From NCBI RefSeq assembly GCF_024448335.1, contig NZ_JAMOHM010000002.1:124001-188000 (forward strand): DNA of 64,000 nt, written 5' to 3'. This DNA is from Stutzerimonas frequens. Its GTDB lineage: Bacteria > Pseudomonadota > Gammaproteobacteria > Pseudomonadales > Pseudomonadaceae. The notes below the pieces were generated by a model, which saw only the letters and a program-made list of their open reading frames with translations, did no database searches and had not been told where the DNA came from. Below, in pieces: positions 39,095 through 47,729 of the stretch. Made by a program: the position numbers and the translations under genes. The first letter of the stretch is position 1, and every line of letters begins with the position of its first letter.

Positions 39095-39910
39095 ATGAAT
39101 CCCTCCACTCTGATCGGCATCGTCGCGAGCATCGGCCTGCTGGCCGTGGTTGTGCTGTTCGCCGCGAAAGAACCTGCGCTGTTCATCGATTTTCCCAGTC
39201 TCGGCATCGTTCTGGTCGGCACGCTGGCCGCCACCTTCATCAGCTATCCGCTGCGCGAGGTGACACGGGTGTTCGGGCTGCTGTGGACGGTCATGCGCAA
39301 CGAGCGGCTGTACACCCGCCAGGACCTCGAGGAACTGGTGCAGATCTCGCGGCTGTGGATCAGCGGCGACCTGCCGGCGGTGGAAAAGGCCGTAGAACAG
39401 GTCAGCAACCCGTTCCTGCGCACCGGCGTGCAGCTGGTGATCGACAACACCCCCGAGGAAGACATCCTGGAGGTGCTGCAATGGCGCATCGCCCGCCTGC
39501 GCGCACGCGAGAACGCGGAAGCACAGCTGTTTCGTGCCATGTCCAGCTACGCCCCGGCATTCGGCATGATCGGCACCTTGGTTGGGTTGATCAACCTGAT
39601 GTTCATGCTCGGCAGCGGTGACATGGAACAGATCGGCCGCAGTCTCGCCGTGGCACTGATGACCACCTTTTATGGCGTGCTGCTGGCCAACCTGGTGCTC
39701 AAGCCGGTCGCGGTCAAGCTCGAGCGGCGCACCGAGCAGCGGGTCGCCCTGATGAACCTGGTCATGCAGGGCATCTCGATGATGTGCAACCGCCGCAGCC
39801 CGGCGTACATGCGCGAGACGTTGAAATCGTTCATCGCCCATCACGATGACGAGATCCGCGACGGTGGCCCCGGCGTGCCGCGCAGCAAGCCGCAGGACGC
39901 GGCATCTTGA
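39095..39910 (+). CDS. MotA/PomA-like proton channel subunit
   Basis: Inner-membrane stator-type protein of 271 residues with four membrane segments: STLIGIVASIGLLAVVVLFA (3-22), FPSLGIVLVGTLAATF, PAFGMIGTLVGLINLMFML and ALMTTFYGVLLANLVLKPVA. The intervening cytoplasmic loop holds charged residues (LYTRQDLEELVQ). It should pair with the OmpA-domain protein encoded next, with a four-base overlap. No flagellar structural genes adjoin, so the rotor or load it drives is unknown. ZorA of Zorya is much longer and is excluded. Confidence 0.85.
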   Translation: MNPSTLIGIVASIGLLAVVVLFAAKEPALFIDFPSLGIVLVGTLAATFISYPLREVTRVFGLLWTVMRNERLYTRQDLEELVQISRLWISGDLPAVEKAVEQVSNPFLRTGVQLVIDNTPEEDILEVLQWRIARLRARENAEAQLFRAMSSYAPAFGMIGTLVGLINLMFMLGSGDMEQIGRSLAVALMTTFYGVLLANLVLKPVAVKLERRTEQRVALMNLVMQGISMMCNRRSPAYMRETLKSFIAHHDDEIRDGGPGVPRSKPQDAAS

Positions 39911-40650
39911 ACGGCGCGACGTCCTCGGGCAGCCGTTTCTCGAAATGGCACATCGATCCACAGCGCGACGAAGAACAGGAAGCCTGGCTGATCACCTACC
40001 TGGACATGCTGACGCTGTTGCTGGTCATGCTGGTGATCATGCTGAGCATGGCCGGCAAGGCTGACGGCGAAGGCGACAGCCGGGCCGCCATCGCGACACC
40101 CACCGCAATGGCGACACCCGAGCCGCTGGCCATCGAGGCGCAGCCGACCAGCGCACCGATTCCGGCCATTGCTCCGCTGCCGGAGCCGGCGATCGACGCC
40201 CCCGTATCCGATGCGCAAAGCGGCGATACTGCAGAGGCGCTGGCGCTTGGCGAGGACATTGAAGTGATCGTCAACGACGGCAGCATCAGCTTCCGCATCA
40301 GCAGCGAAATTCTGTTCGGCTCAGGCCAGGCGGAGCTCGAAAATACCGGACTGGACGTCATCGATCGGCTGATTCCGACGCTGGCCGCGAGCCCGCACCG
40401 GATCATCGTCGAGGGCCACACCGACAATCTGCCGATCCAGACCGAGCGTTTCCCCTCAAACTGGGAGCTTTCCGCCAGCCGTGCCAGCAGCGTGGTGCGC
40501 TACCTGCAGCTGGCGGGCATCGAGGCGACCCGCCTGAGCGCAACCGGCTATGCCGACACCCGGCCGATTGCCGACAACGGTAGCGGGCCTGGCCGCGCCA
40601 GCAACCGGCGTGTCGAGCTGGTGATGCAGACCGAGCCGGATAAACCCTGA
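39907..40650 (+). CDS. MotB-like OmpA-domain protein
   Basis: Partner of the MotA-like channel, 247 residues. It has a short cytoplasmic N-terminus, one membrane helix with the proton-carrying Asp (WLITYLDMLTLLLVMLVIML, about 28-47), an Ala/Pro-rich periplasmic linker (about 55-115) and a peptidoglycan-binding OmpA domain with VEGHTDNLPIQTERF, NWELSASRASSVVRYL and RASNRRVELV. The start is a TTG overlapping the upstream stop (TTGA); no better in-frame start is visible. An ExbD/TolR role is less likely because of the OmpA domain. Confidence 0.84.
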   Translation: MNGATSSGSRFSKWHIDPQRDEEQEAWLITYLDMLTLLLVMLVIMLSMAGKADGEGDSRAAIATPTAMATPEPLAIEAQPTSAPIPAIAPLPEPAIDAPVSDAQSGDTAEALALGEDIEVIVNDGSISFRISSEILFGSGQAELENTGLDVIDRLIPTLAASPHRIIVEGHTDNLPIQTERFPSNWELSASRASSVVRYLQLAGIEATRLSATGYADTRPIADNGSGPGRASNRRVELVMQTEPDKP

Positions 40651-40654
40651 CGCG

Positions 40655-41587
40655 TCAGCCCAGGGCGGTGTCGAGGAACATCATCACCGCGAACCCGACC
40701 ATCAGCCCCAGCGTGGCGGGCGTCTGGTGGCCGTTGCGGTGGGTCTCGGGAATCACCTCATGGGACACCACGAAAATCATCGCCCCTGCGGCAAGGCCGA
40801 GGCTGATCGGATAGGCGATGGCAAAGCCACTGGACATGCCGATGCCCACCAGCGCACCGATCGGCTCCATCAAGCCCGATGCCGCGGCCACCAGCACCGA
40901 GCCCAGTGCCGACAGGCCGGTGGTGCGCAGCGCCAGCGCCACCGCCAGGCCTTCGGGAATGTCCTGAATGGATATCGCCGTGGTCAGCGGCAGACCGACG
41001 CTCATGTCGCCATTGGCGAAACTCACGCCGATGGCCATGCCTTCGGGGATGTTGTGCAGGGCAATGGCGAGTACGAACAGCCAGACTCGATTCAGACGCT
41101 CGCACTCGGGGCCGCAAGGCCCGGTGCTCTCGTGCTCGTGCGGGGTGAAGTAATCCAGCCCGAGCATCAGCAACACGCCGAGCCCAAGGCCCACCACCAC
41201 GGTCAGCGCAGCCGCCGGCCCGCTGCCGAACAGCTCACGACCGGCCTCCAGTCCCGGAAGGATCAACGAGAACGCACTGGCGGCAAGCATCATCCCCGCT
41301 GCGAAGCCGAGCATGCTGTCCTGCGTTCGGGTCGAGATGTCGCGCAGACCGATCGCCAGAAACGCACCGACCGCCGTTGCGACGAAGCCCGCGCTGCCGC
41401 CAAGCAGGGCGTAGCGCACATTGATCGCCTCGCCGCTCTGCAACGCATTGACGGCGCCGGCAACCAACAGGAGCAGAACCGCGGCTGCGGTCGCGGCGAG
41501 GCCAAAGGTTATCCAGGGGTTGGCCTGGGCCTGTGCGAGCCAGGCGGCGCGCAGGGTGGCGGCGGGGTTTTGAACGGTAGTGGCCAT
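40655..41587 (-). CDS. ZIP-family divalent metal transporter
   Basis: Membrane protein of 310 residues with about eight helices and a ZIP core: LFVLAIALHNIPEGMAIGVS (metal-binding His-Asn-Pro-Glu, about 180-200) and ISIQDIPEGLAVALALR. A His/Glu-containing loop (YFTPHEHESTGPCGPEC) lies before it. It probably imports zinc or a related ion. ATG at 41587 with AGGA upstream was preferred over a longer frame from 41713. It converges with the MotB-like gene (four bases apart) and is divergent from the efflux operon. Confidence 0.9.
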   Translation of the reverse strand: MATTVQNPAATLRAAWLAQAQANPWITFGLAATAAAVLLLLVAGAVNALQSGEAINVRYALLGGSAGFVATAVGAFLAIGLRDISTRTQDSMLGFAAGMMLAASAFSLILPGLEAGRELFGSGPAAALTVVVGLGLGVLLMLGLDYFTPHEHESTGPCGPECERLNRVWLFVLAIALHNIPEGMAIGVSFANGDMSVGLPLTTAISIQDIPEGLAVALALRTTGLSALGSVLVAAASGLMEPIGALVGIGMSSGFAIAYPISLGLAAGAMIFVVSHEVIPETHRNGHQTPATLGLMVGFAVMMFLDTALG

Positions 41588-41799
41588 ATCGCGGATCCTG
41601 GGAGCGGGCCGCCATTGTACGCCGTCCATCGCCGCAGCGAGGCTATGGCCTCGATAGACGCGGCCATTGGCTTCGCCCGTACCGGACCTCGCCAGGCAGC
41701 ACGAACGCGACACTCCGGGCAGTATTCATGCAAGTCGTTTGGCCGTAAGCTTGTGGCGTTTCGATGGCCGTCTCGGGCCGTATCAGGGAGAGGTCCGTC

Positions 41800-42984
41800 T
41801 TGCCTGTCGCCAAAAACTTCCGCCGCGCTTGGCCACTGCTCGTCGTGCTCGCGCTGGCTGCCGGCTGGTTGATCCGCAGCCAGCTGCAAGGGCCGCAAGT
41901 GCCGGCCTATCGGCTGGAAACGCGACCGCTGGTGCAACGGGTGGTAGCCAGTGGCGAAGTGGACAGTCAGTCGCTGGCTCAGGTGGGGAGCGAGATTACC
42001 GGTGTGGTTGCCGCTCGCCATGTGCGCGAGGGCGATGAAGTAAAGGCCGGCGACCTGCTGCTGGAGCTGCGCGACGATGAACAGCGTGCCCGCCTGCGCG
42101 AGGCGGAAGCGGCCCTGCAGCAACTGATCGATTCCACCCGCCCGCAGGCACAGGCCACCCTGCGCGAAGCACAGCACAATCTGGAACAGGCCAGCCGCGA
42201 GCTGAAGCGACGCGAAACATTATTCGAGCGCAAGCTGCTCGCCTCCGAACCGCTGGAGCAGGCACGCCGCGCGGAACTCACGGCCCGCGTGATTCGTGAC
42301 CGCGCGCGTTTTGCCGCCGCGGCACTCGCCGAAGGCGGCAGCGAGGAACAAGTCCTCCGGCAACGCCTTGAGGCCGCGCGCGCGACACTTGCCAAGACAC
42401 GCATCCACGCACAGGTAACGGGGATCGTGCAGACCCGCGATGTGGAACCGGGTGATCTGGTCCAGCCTGGACGTACGCTGCTCAGTATCGCCCGCTCGGG
42501 CAGCAGCGAGATTCTGCTGCCGCTGGATGAAAAGAACCTGGCTCCTGTGCGGCTCGGCCAGGCCGCGAGCATCATTGCCGACGCCTACCCGGAGCGTGTG
42601 CTGCCGGCGCGGGTCAGCTTCATCGCCCCTGCGGTCGATACGGCACGCGGCACCATCGATGTTCATCTCGACCTGTTGGAACCCGCCGATTTCCTACGCC
42701 AGGGCATGACCGTATCGGTCAATATCGAAACCGGTCGCCGCGATCAGGCCCTGGTACTGCCCAACGATGCCCTGCGCGCCCGCAGCGGCCCGCGCGCCCA
42801 GGTGCTGCGGGTTCGGGACGGTGTGGTCGAGCGGGTCGACGTTCGTCTTGGCCTGCTGGGTACTGCCCTCAGCGAGGTCGTCGAGGGGCTCACCACCGGC
42901 GACCTGGTTCTACTCGACGATGCCGAAGAGGGAAAGCGCGTGCGGGTGACTGAACGGCCGATTCCCAGCAGCATCCGGGACTGA
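41800..42984 (+). CDS. Periplasmic adaptor of an ABC efflux system (MacA/HlyD-like)
   Basis: Membrane-fusion protein of 394 residues with one N-terminal membrane helix (AWPLLVVLALAAGWLI), a lipoyl/hairpin region with coiled coil (about 100-200: ARLREAEAALQQLIDS, ASRELKRRETLFERKLLA) and beta-barrel segments (GRTLLSIARSGSSEILLPLD). The start is TTG at 41800 with GGGAGAGG six bases before; the frame from ATG 41764 has no such site. It heads a three-gene operon with a permease and ATPase. No outer-membrane partner lies nearby. Confidence 0.88.
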   Translation: MPVAKNFRRAWPLLVVLALAAGWLIRSQLQGPQVPAYRLETRPLVQRVVASGEVDSQSLAQVGSEITGVVAARHVREGDEVKAGDLLLELRDDEQRARLREAEAALQQLIDSTRPQAQATLREAQHNLEQASRELKRRETLFERKLLASEPLEQARRAELTARVIRDRARFAAAALAEGGSEEQVLRQRLEAARATLAKTRIHAQVTGIVQTRDVEPGDLVQPGRTLLSIARSGSSEILLPLDEKNLAPVRLGQAASIIADAYPERVLPARVSFIAPAVDTARGTIDVHLDLLEPADFLRQGMTVSVNIETGRRDQALVLPNDALRARSGPRAQVLRVRDGVVERVDVRLGLLGTALSEVVEGLTTGDLVLLDDAEEGKRVRVTERPIPSSIRD

Positions 42985-42989
42985 CGACC

Positions 42990-44210
42990 GTGCGCCTGAG
43001 CGAGTCGCTATGGATCGAATGGAAGATCGCGCTGCGCTTCCTGCTCGACAACCGGATGCAGACGCTGCTGATCGTCTTCGGGATCGCCGTCGGGTCTGCG
43101 GTGATCGTGTTCATCACGGCGCTGATCACCGGCCTGCAAGCCAATGTCATAGAGCGCACCCTCGGCACTCAGGCCCATATTCGTATCCTCCCGCCGGACG
43201 AGGCCAACCGGACCCTGCCTGTCACTCCCGACAGCTGGTCCCTGGTACTGGAAAGTCCGCGGGCGCAGCGTCTGCGCTCGATCATCAACTGGCAGGACAT
43301 TCGCGACGTGCTCGACCAGGACGCGCAGGTGCTGGCAGTGTCACCGGTCATCAGCGGCCCGGCCATCGCCCGGCGCGGCGTGGCGCGCGCTTCGGTGGCG
43401 CTGCTCGGCATCGATCCGCCGCGCTATCAGCGCATCATCCCCCTGGCCAACGATCTGATTGCCGGACGATTCATGGTTGGCGCAGGCAATGCGGTGATCG
43501 GCAAGGAGCTGGCCAAGGACCTCGGCCTCGGTATCGGCGACAAGCTACGGCTGGACGCCGGTGAAGGCCGTGAGGCAGTTATCGATATCGCTGGCATCTT
43601 CGAACTTGGCGTGCGCGAGCTGGATTCGCGCTACGTTTACCTGGACCTCAAGCAGGCGCAGACACTGCTCGACCTGCCCGGCGGCATCACGGTCATCGAT
43701 ACGACGGTCGCTGACATTTTCCAGGCCGATCGGGTGGCCGAGCGTCTGGCGCGTCTCACCGGGCTGCGTGCCGAAAGCTGGATGGAAACCAACGGGCAAC
43801 TGCTCAATGCGCTCAGCTCGCAGAGCATGACCACCGAGATGATCCGCGTGTTCGTCGGTATCTCGGTGGCATTCGGCATCGCCAGCGTGCTGGCGGTCAG
43901 CGTGGTCCAGCGTACCCGCGAAATCGGCATCCTGCGGGCGATGGGCAGCCCGCGCGGACAGATCCTGCGGGTCTTCCTGCTTCAGGGCGGCGTGCTCGGC
44001 CTGTTTGGCTCGGCCTGTGGCGGGGCAGTCGGCTGGGGGCTGGTGCAGGTATTCAACATCGCCGGCCCGCGCCTGTTCGAGATTCCCGTCGATCCTACGC
44101 TGGTGCCGCTGGCCATGCTTGTCGCCACTATCACCGGTGTGCTGGCCGCGGCGATGCCGGCCCGGCGCGCGGCACGTTACGACCCCGCCGTGGCGATCCG
44201 CTATGTCTGA
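42990..44210 (+). CDS. ABC transporter permease (MacB/LolC FtsX type)
   Basis: Permease of 406 residues with the MacB-type layout: one helix near the N-terminus (MQTLLIVFGIAVGSAVIVFI), a large periplasmic domain (about 60-270), then three C-terminal helices (FVGISVAFGIASVLAVSVVQ, FLLQGGVLGLFGSACGGAVG, LAMLVATITGVLAAAMPA) and the FtsX coupling helix TREIGILRAMGSPRGQIL. Start is GTG at 42990, five bases after the adaptor stop. With the adaptor and ATPase it forms a mechanotransmission-type efflux or lipoprotein-release-like machine; substrate unknown. Confidence 0.9.
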   Translation: MRLSESLWIEWKIALRFLLDNRMQTLLIVFGIAVGSAVIVFITALITGLQANVIERTLGTQAHIRILPPDEANRTLPVTPDSWSLVLESPRAQRLRSIINWQDIRDVLDQDAQVLAVSPVISGPAIARRGVARASVALLGIDPPRYQRIIPLANDLIAGRFMVGAGNAVIGKELAKDLGLGIGDKLRLDAGEGREAVIDIAGIFELGVRELDSRYVYLDLKQAQTLLDLPGGITVIDTTVADIFQADRVAERLARLTGLRAESWMETNGQLLNALSSQSMTTEMIRVFVGISVAFGIASVLAVSVVQRTREIGILRAMGSPRGQILRVFLLQGGVLGLFGSACGGAVGWGLVQVFNIAGPRLFEIPVDPTLVPLAMLVATITGVLAAAMPARRAARYDPAVAIRYV

Positions 44211-44934
44211 AGCGCTGCTGACGAGCCATGCCGCCGAGGTCCTGCGCCTGGAGCAGGTACGCAAGGCATTCAATGTGGGCACTGCGCTGGAAACCGAGGT
44301 GCTGCATGGCATCGATCTGCGATTGTGTCGCGGTGAGCTGACCGCCCTGATCGGACCGTCGGGATCGGGCAAGAGCACGCTGCTGAACCTGATCGGCCTG
44401 CTCGACGCGCCCAGCTCAGGCGAGCTGTACCTGCTCGGCCAGGCGACACGGGATAGCGACGACGAGGCGCGCACCCACCTGCGCAACCAGGCGATTGGCT
44501 TCGTCTTCCAGTTCCATCACCTGATTTCGGCGTTCAGCGTGCTGGAAAACGTGCTGATGCCTCTGATGATCCGCCACGGCAAGCCATCGAGCGCGGACAT
44601 CGACCTCGCCCGTACCTTACTCGACGAAGTTGGGCTGGGAGCGTTCGCCGACAAGAAACCTACGCAGATATCCGGCGGCCAGCAGCAGCGGGTCGCCATC
44701 GCCCGGGCGCTGGTGACACGCCCGCCGCTGCTGCTGGCCGATGAGCCGACCGGCAACCTCGATACGCGAACCGCGCAAAGCGTGTTCGAGCTGTTCCATC
44801 GCATCAACGCCCAATTCGGCTGCGCGGTGCTGGTGGTGACGCATGATCCACGCCTGGCCGCGGACTGCGCGCGGACGATTCAGCTGGTCGATGGACGCAT
44901 CGTCAGCGATCAGGCCAACCCGGCGACCAGCTGA
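44203..44934 (+). CDS. ABC transporter ATPase (MacB/LolD type)
   Basis: ATPase of 243 residues: Walker A GPSGSGKST (about 48-56), Q-loop FVFQFHHLISAFSVLENV, signature ISGGQQQRVAIARAL, Walker B LLLADEPTGNLDT and switch His VVTHDPRLAADC. ATG at 44203 overlaps the permease stop by eight bases; the longer frame to 44005 lies within the permease gene. Completes the adaptor-permease-ATPase operon. Confidence 0.92.
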   Translation: MSEALLTSHAAEVLRLEQVRKAFNVGTALETEVLHGIDLRLCRGELTALIGPSGSGKSTLLNLIGLLDAPSSGELYLLGQATRDSDDEARTHLRNQAIGFVFQFHHLISAFSVLENVLMPLMIRHGKPSSADIDLARTLLDEVGLGAFADKKPTQISGGQQQRVAIARALVTRPPLLLADEPTGNLDTRTAQSVFELFHRINAQFGCAVLVVTHDPRLAADCARTIQLVDGRIVSDQANPATS

Positions 44935-45037
44935 GCCTGTCGATCAGGCGACCTGAGCCGCTTCAGCTATACACACCACGGATGGCGCTCGCCCCTCTAA
45001 TAACAATTAATTCTATGCATATAACTTAATGCAGGAC

Positions 45038-45072
45038 TAAGATCAGCCCAGAGAACATACCCCTACCGGTAT
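45038..45072 (+). promoter_or_regulatory. Promoter -10 and CsoR-type operator of the sulfide operon
   Basis: ATACC-N6-GGTAT (45057-45072, spacer CCTACC) is a 16-base inverted repeat of the kind bound by CsoR/CstR-family repressors. It lies about 25 bases before the dioxygenase ATG and just downstream of a possible -10 box TAAGAT (45038-45043), where a bound repressor would block transcription. A near-identical site with the same CCTACC spacer precedes the CsoR-family gene at 51436-51451. The preceding 40 bases are AT-rich and may hold a second regulator's site. Confidence 0.6.
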
Positions 45073-45095
45073 CGAGCACAGAGAGGAGAAGCACC

Positions 45096-45959
45096 ATGAA
45101 TGCCCACGTCGAACCCTTCTTCGATCCCGCCACTTTCACCTACAGCTACGTGGTCAGTGACCCCGAGACCCGGCAGTGTGCCGTGATCGATTCGGTACTG
45201 GATTACGACCCGGCATCCGGGCGCACCTCCCATGCGACGGCTCAGCGCCTGGTCGACTATGTTCGGGAACAGGACCTCAAGGTGCAGTGGCTGCTGGAAA
45301 CCCATGTGCATGCCGATCACCTCAGCGCCGCGCCCTATCTGAAACAGCAGCTGGGCGGTCGTATGGCGATCGGTGACCGGATCACCGTGGTACAGAACAC
45401 TTTCGGCAAGCTGTTCAATGCCGGTACCGAGTTCGCCACCGATGGCCGCCAGTTCGACCACCTGTTTCAGGACGAGGAAACCTTTCAGGTCGGCAACGTG
45501 CCAGCTCGCGCCATACACACGCCCGGCCACACACCCGCCTGCATGACCTACGTCATCGGCGATGCCGCATTCGTCGGCGATACGCTGTTCATGCCCGATT
45601 ACGGTACGGCCCGGTGCGATTTTCCGGGTGGCGATGCGCGGACGCTGTACCGCTCGATCCAGAAGCTGTTCGCCCTCCCGGGCGAGACACGGGTGTTCAT
45701 GTGTCACGACTACAAGGCCCCCGGGCGCGACGAGTTTCTCTACGAAACCACCATCGCTGCCGAGCGTGAGCACAACGTGCACGTTCACAGCGGCATCAGC
45801 GAGCAGCAGTTCGTCGACATGCGCACCGCGCGCGATGCGACCCTGACGATGCCCACGCTGATTCTGCCCTCGGTGCAGATCAACATGCGTGGCGGCGAGC
45901 TGCCGGCGCCCGAAAGCAACGGCACACGCTATCTGAAGATCCCCCTGGACGTGCTGTGA
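45096..45959 (+). CDS. MBL-fold persulfide dioxygenase-like protein
   Basis: Metallo-beta-lactamase protein of 287 residues, ETHE1/Blh-type, probably oxidising glutathione persulfide to sulfite in the cytoplasm. Metal-binding motifs: THVHADHLSAA (about 67-77), HTPGHTPACMTY with the second His, GDTLFMPDYGTARCDFPGG and CHDYKAPGRD. The operon context (SQR fusion, SulP transporter, rhodanese) supports a sulfur role. GAGAGGAG precedes the ATG. It is first in the plus-strand sulfide operon. Confidence 0.9.
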   Translation: MNAHVEPFFDPATFTYSYVVSDPETRQCAVIDSVLDYDPASGRTSHATAQRLVDYVREQDLKVQWLLETHVHADHLSAAPYLKQQLGGRMAIGDRITVVQNTFGKLFNAGTEFATDGRQFDHLFQDEETFQVGNVPARAIHTPGHTPACMTYVIGDAAFVGDTLFMPDYGTARCDFPGGDARTLYRSIQKLFALPGETRVFMCHDYKAPGRDEFLYETTIAAEREHNVHVHSGISEQQFVDMRTARDATLTMPTLILPSVQINMRGGELPAPESNGTRYLKIPLDVL

Positions 45960-45980
45960 CCCCAAGCGGAGGACGTCGAC

Positions 45981-47729
45981 ATGCAAACCATAAAGCGACT
46001 GACCCCTTTTCTCTCCGTCGCCGCCCAGCTGCAACCGACGGACATGGCGTTGCTGGCCGGCAGCGGCTTTCGCTGCGTGATCAACAACCGTCCGGACAAC
46101 GAGGGTGAAGGCCAGCCCAATAGCGAAGCGATACGGCAGGCCGCCGAGGCCTCTGGCCTGGAGTACCACCATCTGCCGGTGATATCCGGGCAGATAGGTG
46201 ACGCCGATGTCGATGCCTTTCGCGCGCTGCTCGGGCGGATCAAGGGGCCGGCATTGGCATTCTGCCGGACCGGCACACGCTCCGCGTCGCTCTGGGCGCT
46301 GGCCGAAGCGCATCATCTGGATCCCCAGGTGCTGCTGCAGACCGCACGACAGGCGGACTACGACCTGAGCGGGCTATTGCCACGCCTGGAGCAGTACTGG
46401 CAATCCACTGCGGATGAACCGCTGAACACCTCGTCACGGCTCGCGGCAACGCCCCGCTACGATGTCCTGGTCATCGGCGGCGGCGCCGCCGGGTGCGCGG
46501 TGACCGCAAGCCTGCTCAAGCGCGACCCGAACCTGCGCATCGCGGTCATCGAGCCGCGCGAGCAGCACTACTACCAGCCCGGCTGGACGCTGGTCGGCGC
46601 TGGCGTGTTCGACCGGGCCAATACCGAACGTGCCATGAGCCGCTGCATTCCGTCCAAGGCACAGTGGATTCATGCCGCTGCTGAGGCCTTCGAACCGGAA
46701 CACCAGCAAGTGGTGCTGGAGGATGGCAGTCGCATCGGCTATCGCGCGCTGGTGGTGTGTCCGGGTCTGGCGCTCGACTGGGACGCCATCGAAGGCGCAC
46801 GTGACAGTCTCGGCAAATACGGCGTGACCTCCAACTACGCCTTCGAACTCGCTCCTTACACCTGGCAGCTGGTGCAGCAGTTACGCCATGGTCGGGCGCT
46901 CTTTACCCAGCCGCCCATGCCGATCAAATGCGCCGGCGCACCGCAGAAGGCCATGTACCTGTCCTGCGATCACTGGCTCAGACAGGGCGTGCTGAAGGAC
47001 ATCCAGGTCGACTTCTGCTCGGCCGGCGCCGTGCTGTTCGGCGTGGCGGATTTCGTGCCCGGCCTCATGGCCTATGTCGAACGCTACGGCGCTGAGCTCA
47101 ACTTCAACAACCGGCTGACCGCTGTCGATGGCCCGGCTCGCAAGGCCTGGTTCGACGTCGTCGACAGCAATGGCCAGAGTCGGCGCGTCGTGCGCGAGTT
47201 CGACATGCTGCACCTGGTTCCACCCCAGCACGCGCCGGATTTCATCCGCCAGAGTGCGCTGAGCACCGCAGACGGCTGGTTCGAAGCCGAACACGAGACC
47301 CTGCGCCATCCACGCTTCGGCAACATTTTCAGCCTTGGCGACGTGTGCTCCGCGCCGAACGCCAAGACGGCCGCAGCGGTGCGCAAGCAGGCACCGGTCG
47401 TGGCCGAGAACGTGCTGAGCGTGCTCAGCGGCGCCGGGCCTCGGGCGATCTACGATGGTTACGGCTCCTGTCCGCTGACCGTCGAGCGGGGCAAGGTGAT
47501 CCTTGCCGAGTTTGGCTATGGCGGAAAACTGCTGCCCACCTTTCCGCTCGATCCGAAGGTACCGCGCCGGCTGGCCTGGAAACTGAAGACCAGATGGATG
47601 CCGTCGATCTATTTCGACATGATGCTCAAGGGCCATGAGTGGCTGGCCGAACCGAAACACCTGGACTTCGAGCCGCGCCCCGCCGAAGCCCCCAACGCCT
47701 GCGATTTCGGCCAGGAGAAGAAAGGATGA
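45981..47729 (+). CDS. DUF442 phosphatase-like domain fused to sulfide:quinone oxidoreductase-like flavoprotein
   Basis: Fusion of 582 residues. Residues 1-135 are a DUF442/Blh-type domain with a Cys-phosphatase-like loop, ALAFCRTGTRSASLWALA (about 90-107), a likely sulfur carrier. Residues from 155 on are an FAD-dependent SQR-like enzyme: VLVIGGGAAGCAVTASLL, YYQPGWTLVGAG, MPIKCAGAPQKAMYLSCDHW with candidate redox Cys, and FSLGDVCSAPNAKTAAAVRKQ. It should oxidise sulfide to a persulfide at the membrane and hand electrons to quinone. The dioxygenase gene precedes it and SulP overlaps its stop (ATGA). Confidence 0.9.
   Translation: MQTIKRLTPFLSVAAQLQPTDMALLAGSGFRCVINNRPDNEGEGQPNSEAIRQAAEASGLEYHHLPVISGQIGDADVDAFRALLGRIKGPALAFCRTGTRSASLWALAEAHHLDPQVLLQTARQADYDLSGLLPRLEQYWQSTADEPLNTSSRLAATPRYDVLVIGGGAAGCAVTASLLKRDPNLRIAVIEPREQHYYQPGWTLVGAGVFDRANTERAMSRCIPSKAQWIHAAAEAFEPEHQQVVLEDGSRIGYRALVVCPGLALDWDAIEGARDSLGKYGVTSNYAFELAPYTWQLVQQLRHGRALFTQPPMPIKCAGAPQKAMYLSCDHWLRQGVLKDIQVDFCSAGAVLFGVADFVPGLMAYVERYGAELNFNNRLTAVDGPARKAWFDVVDSNGQSRRVVREFDMLHLVPPQHAPDFIRQSALSTADGWFEAEHETLRHPRFGNIFSLGDVCSAPNAKTAAAVRKQAPVVAENVLSVLSGAGPRAIYDGYGSCPLTVERGKVILAEFGYGGKLLPTFPLDPKVPRRLAWKLKTRWMPSIYFDMMLKGHEWLAEPKHLDFEPRPAEAPNACDFGQEKKG

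Noticed and set aside
39095..40650. Zorya-type defence genes (ZorA/ZorB)
   Set aside because: ZorA is more than twice as long with a large cytoplasmic tail, and no ZorC, ZorD or ZorE lies nearby.
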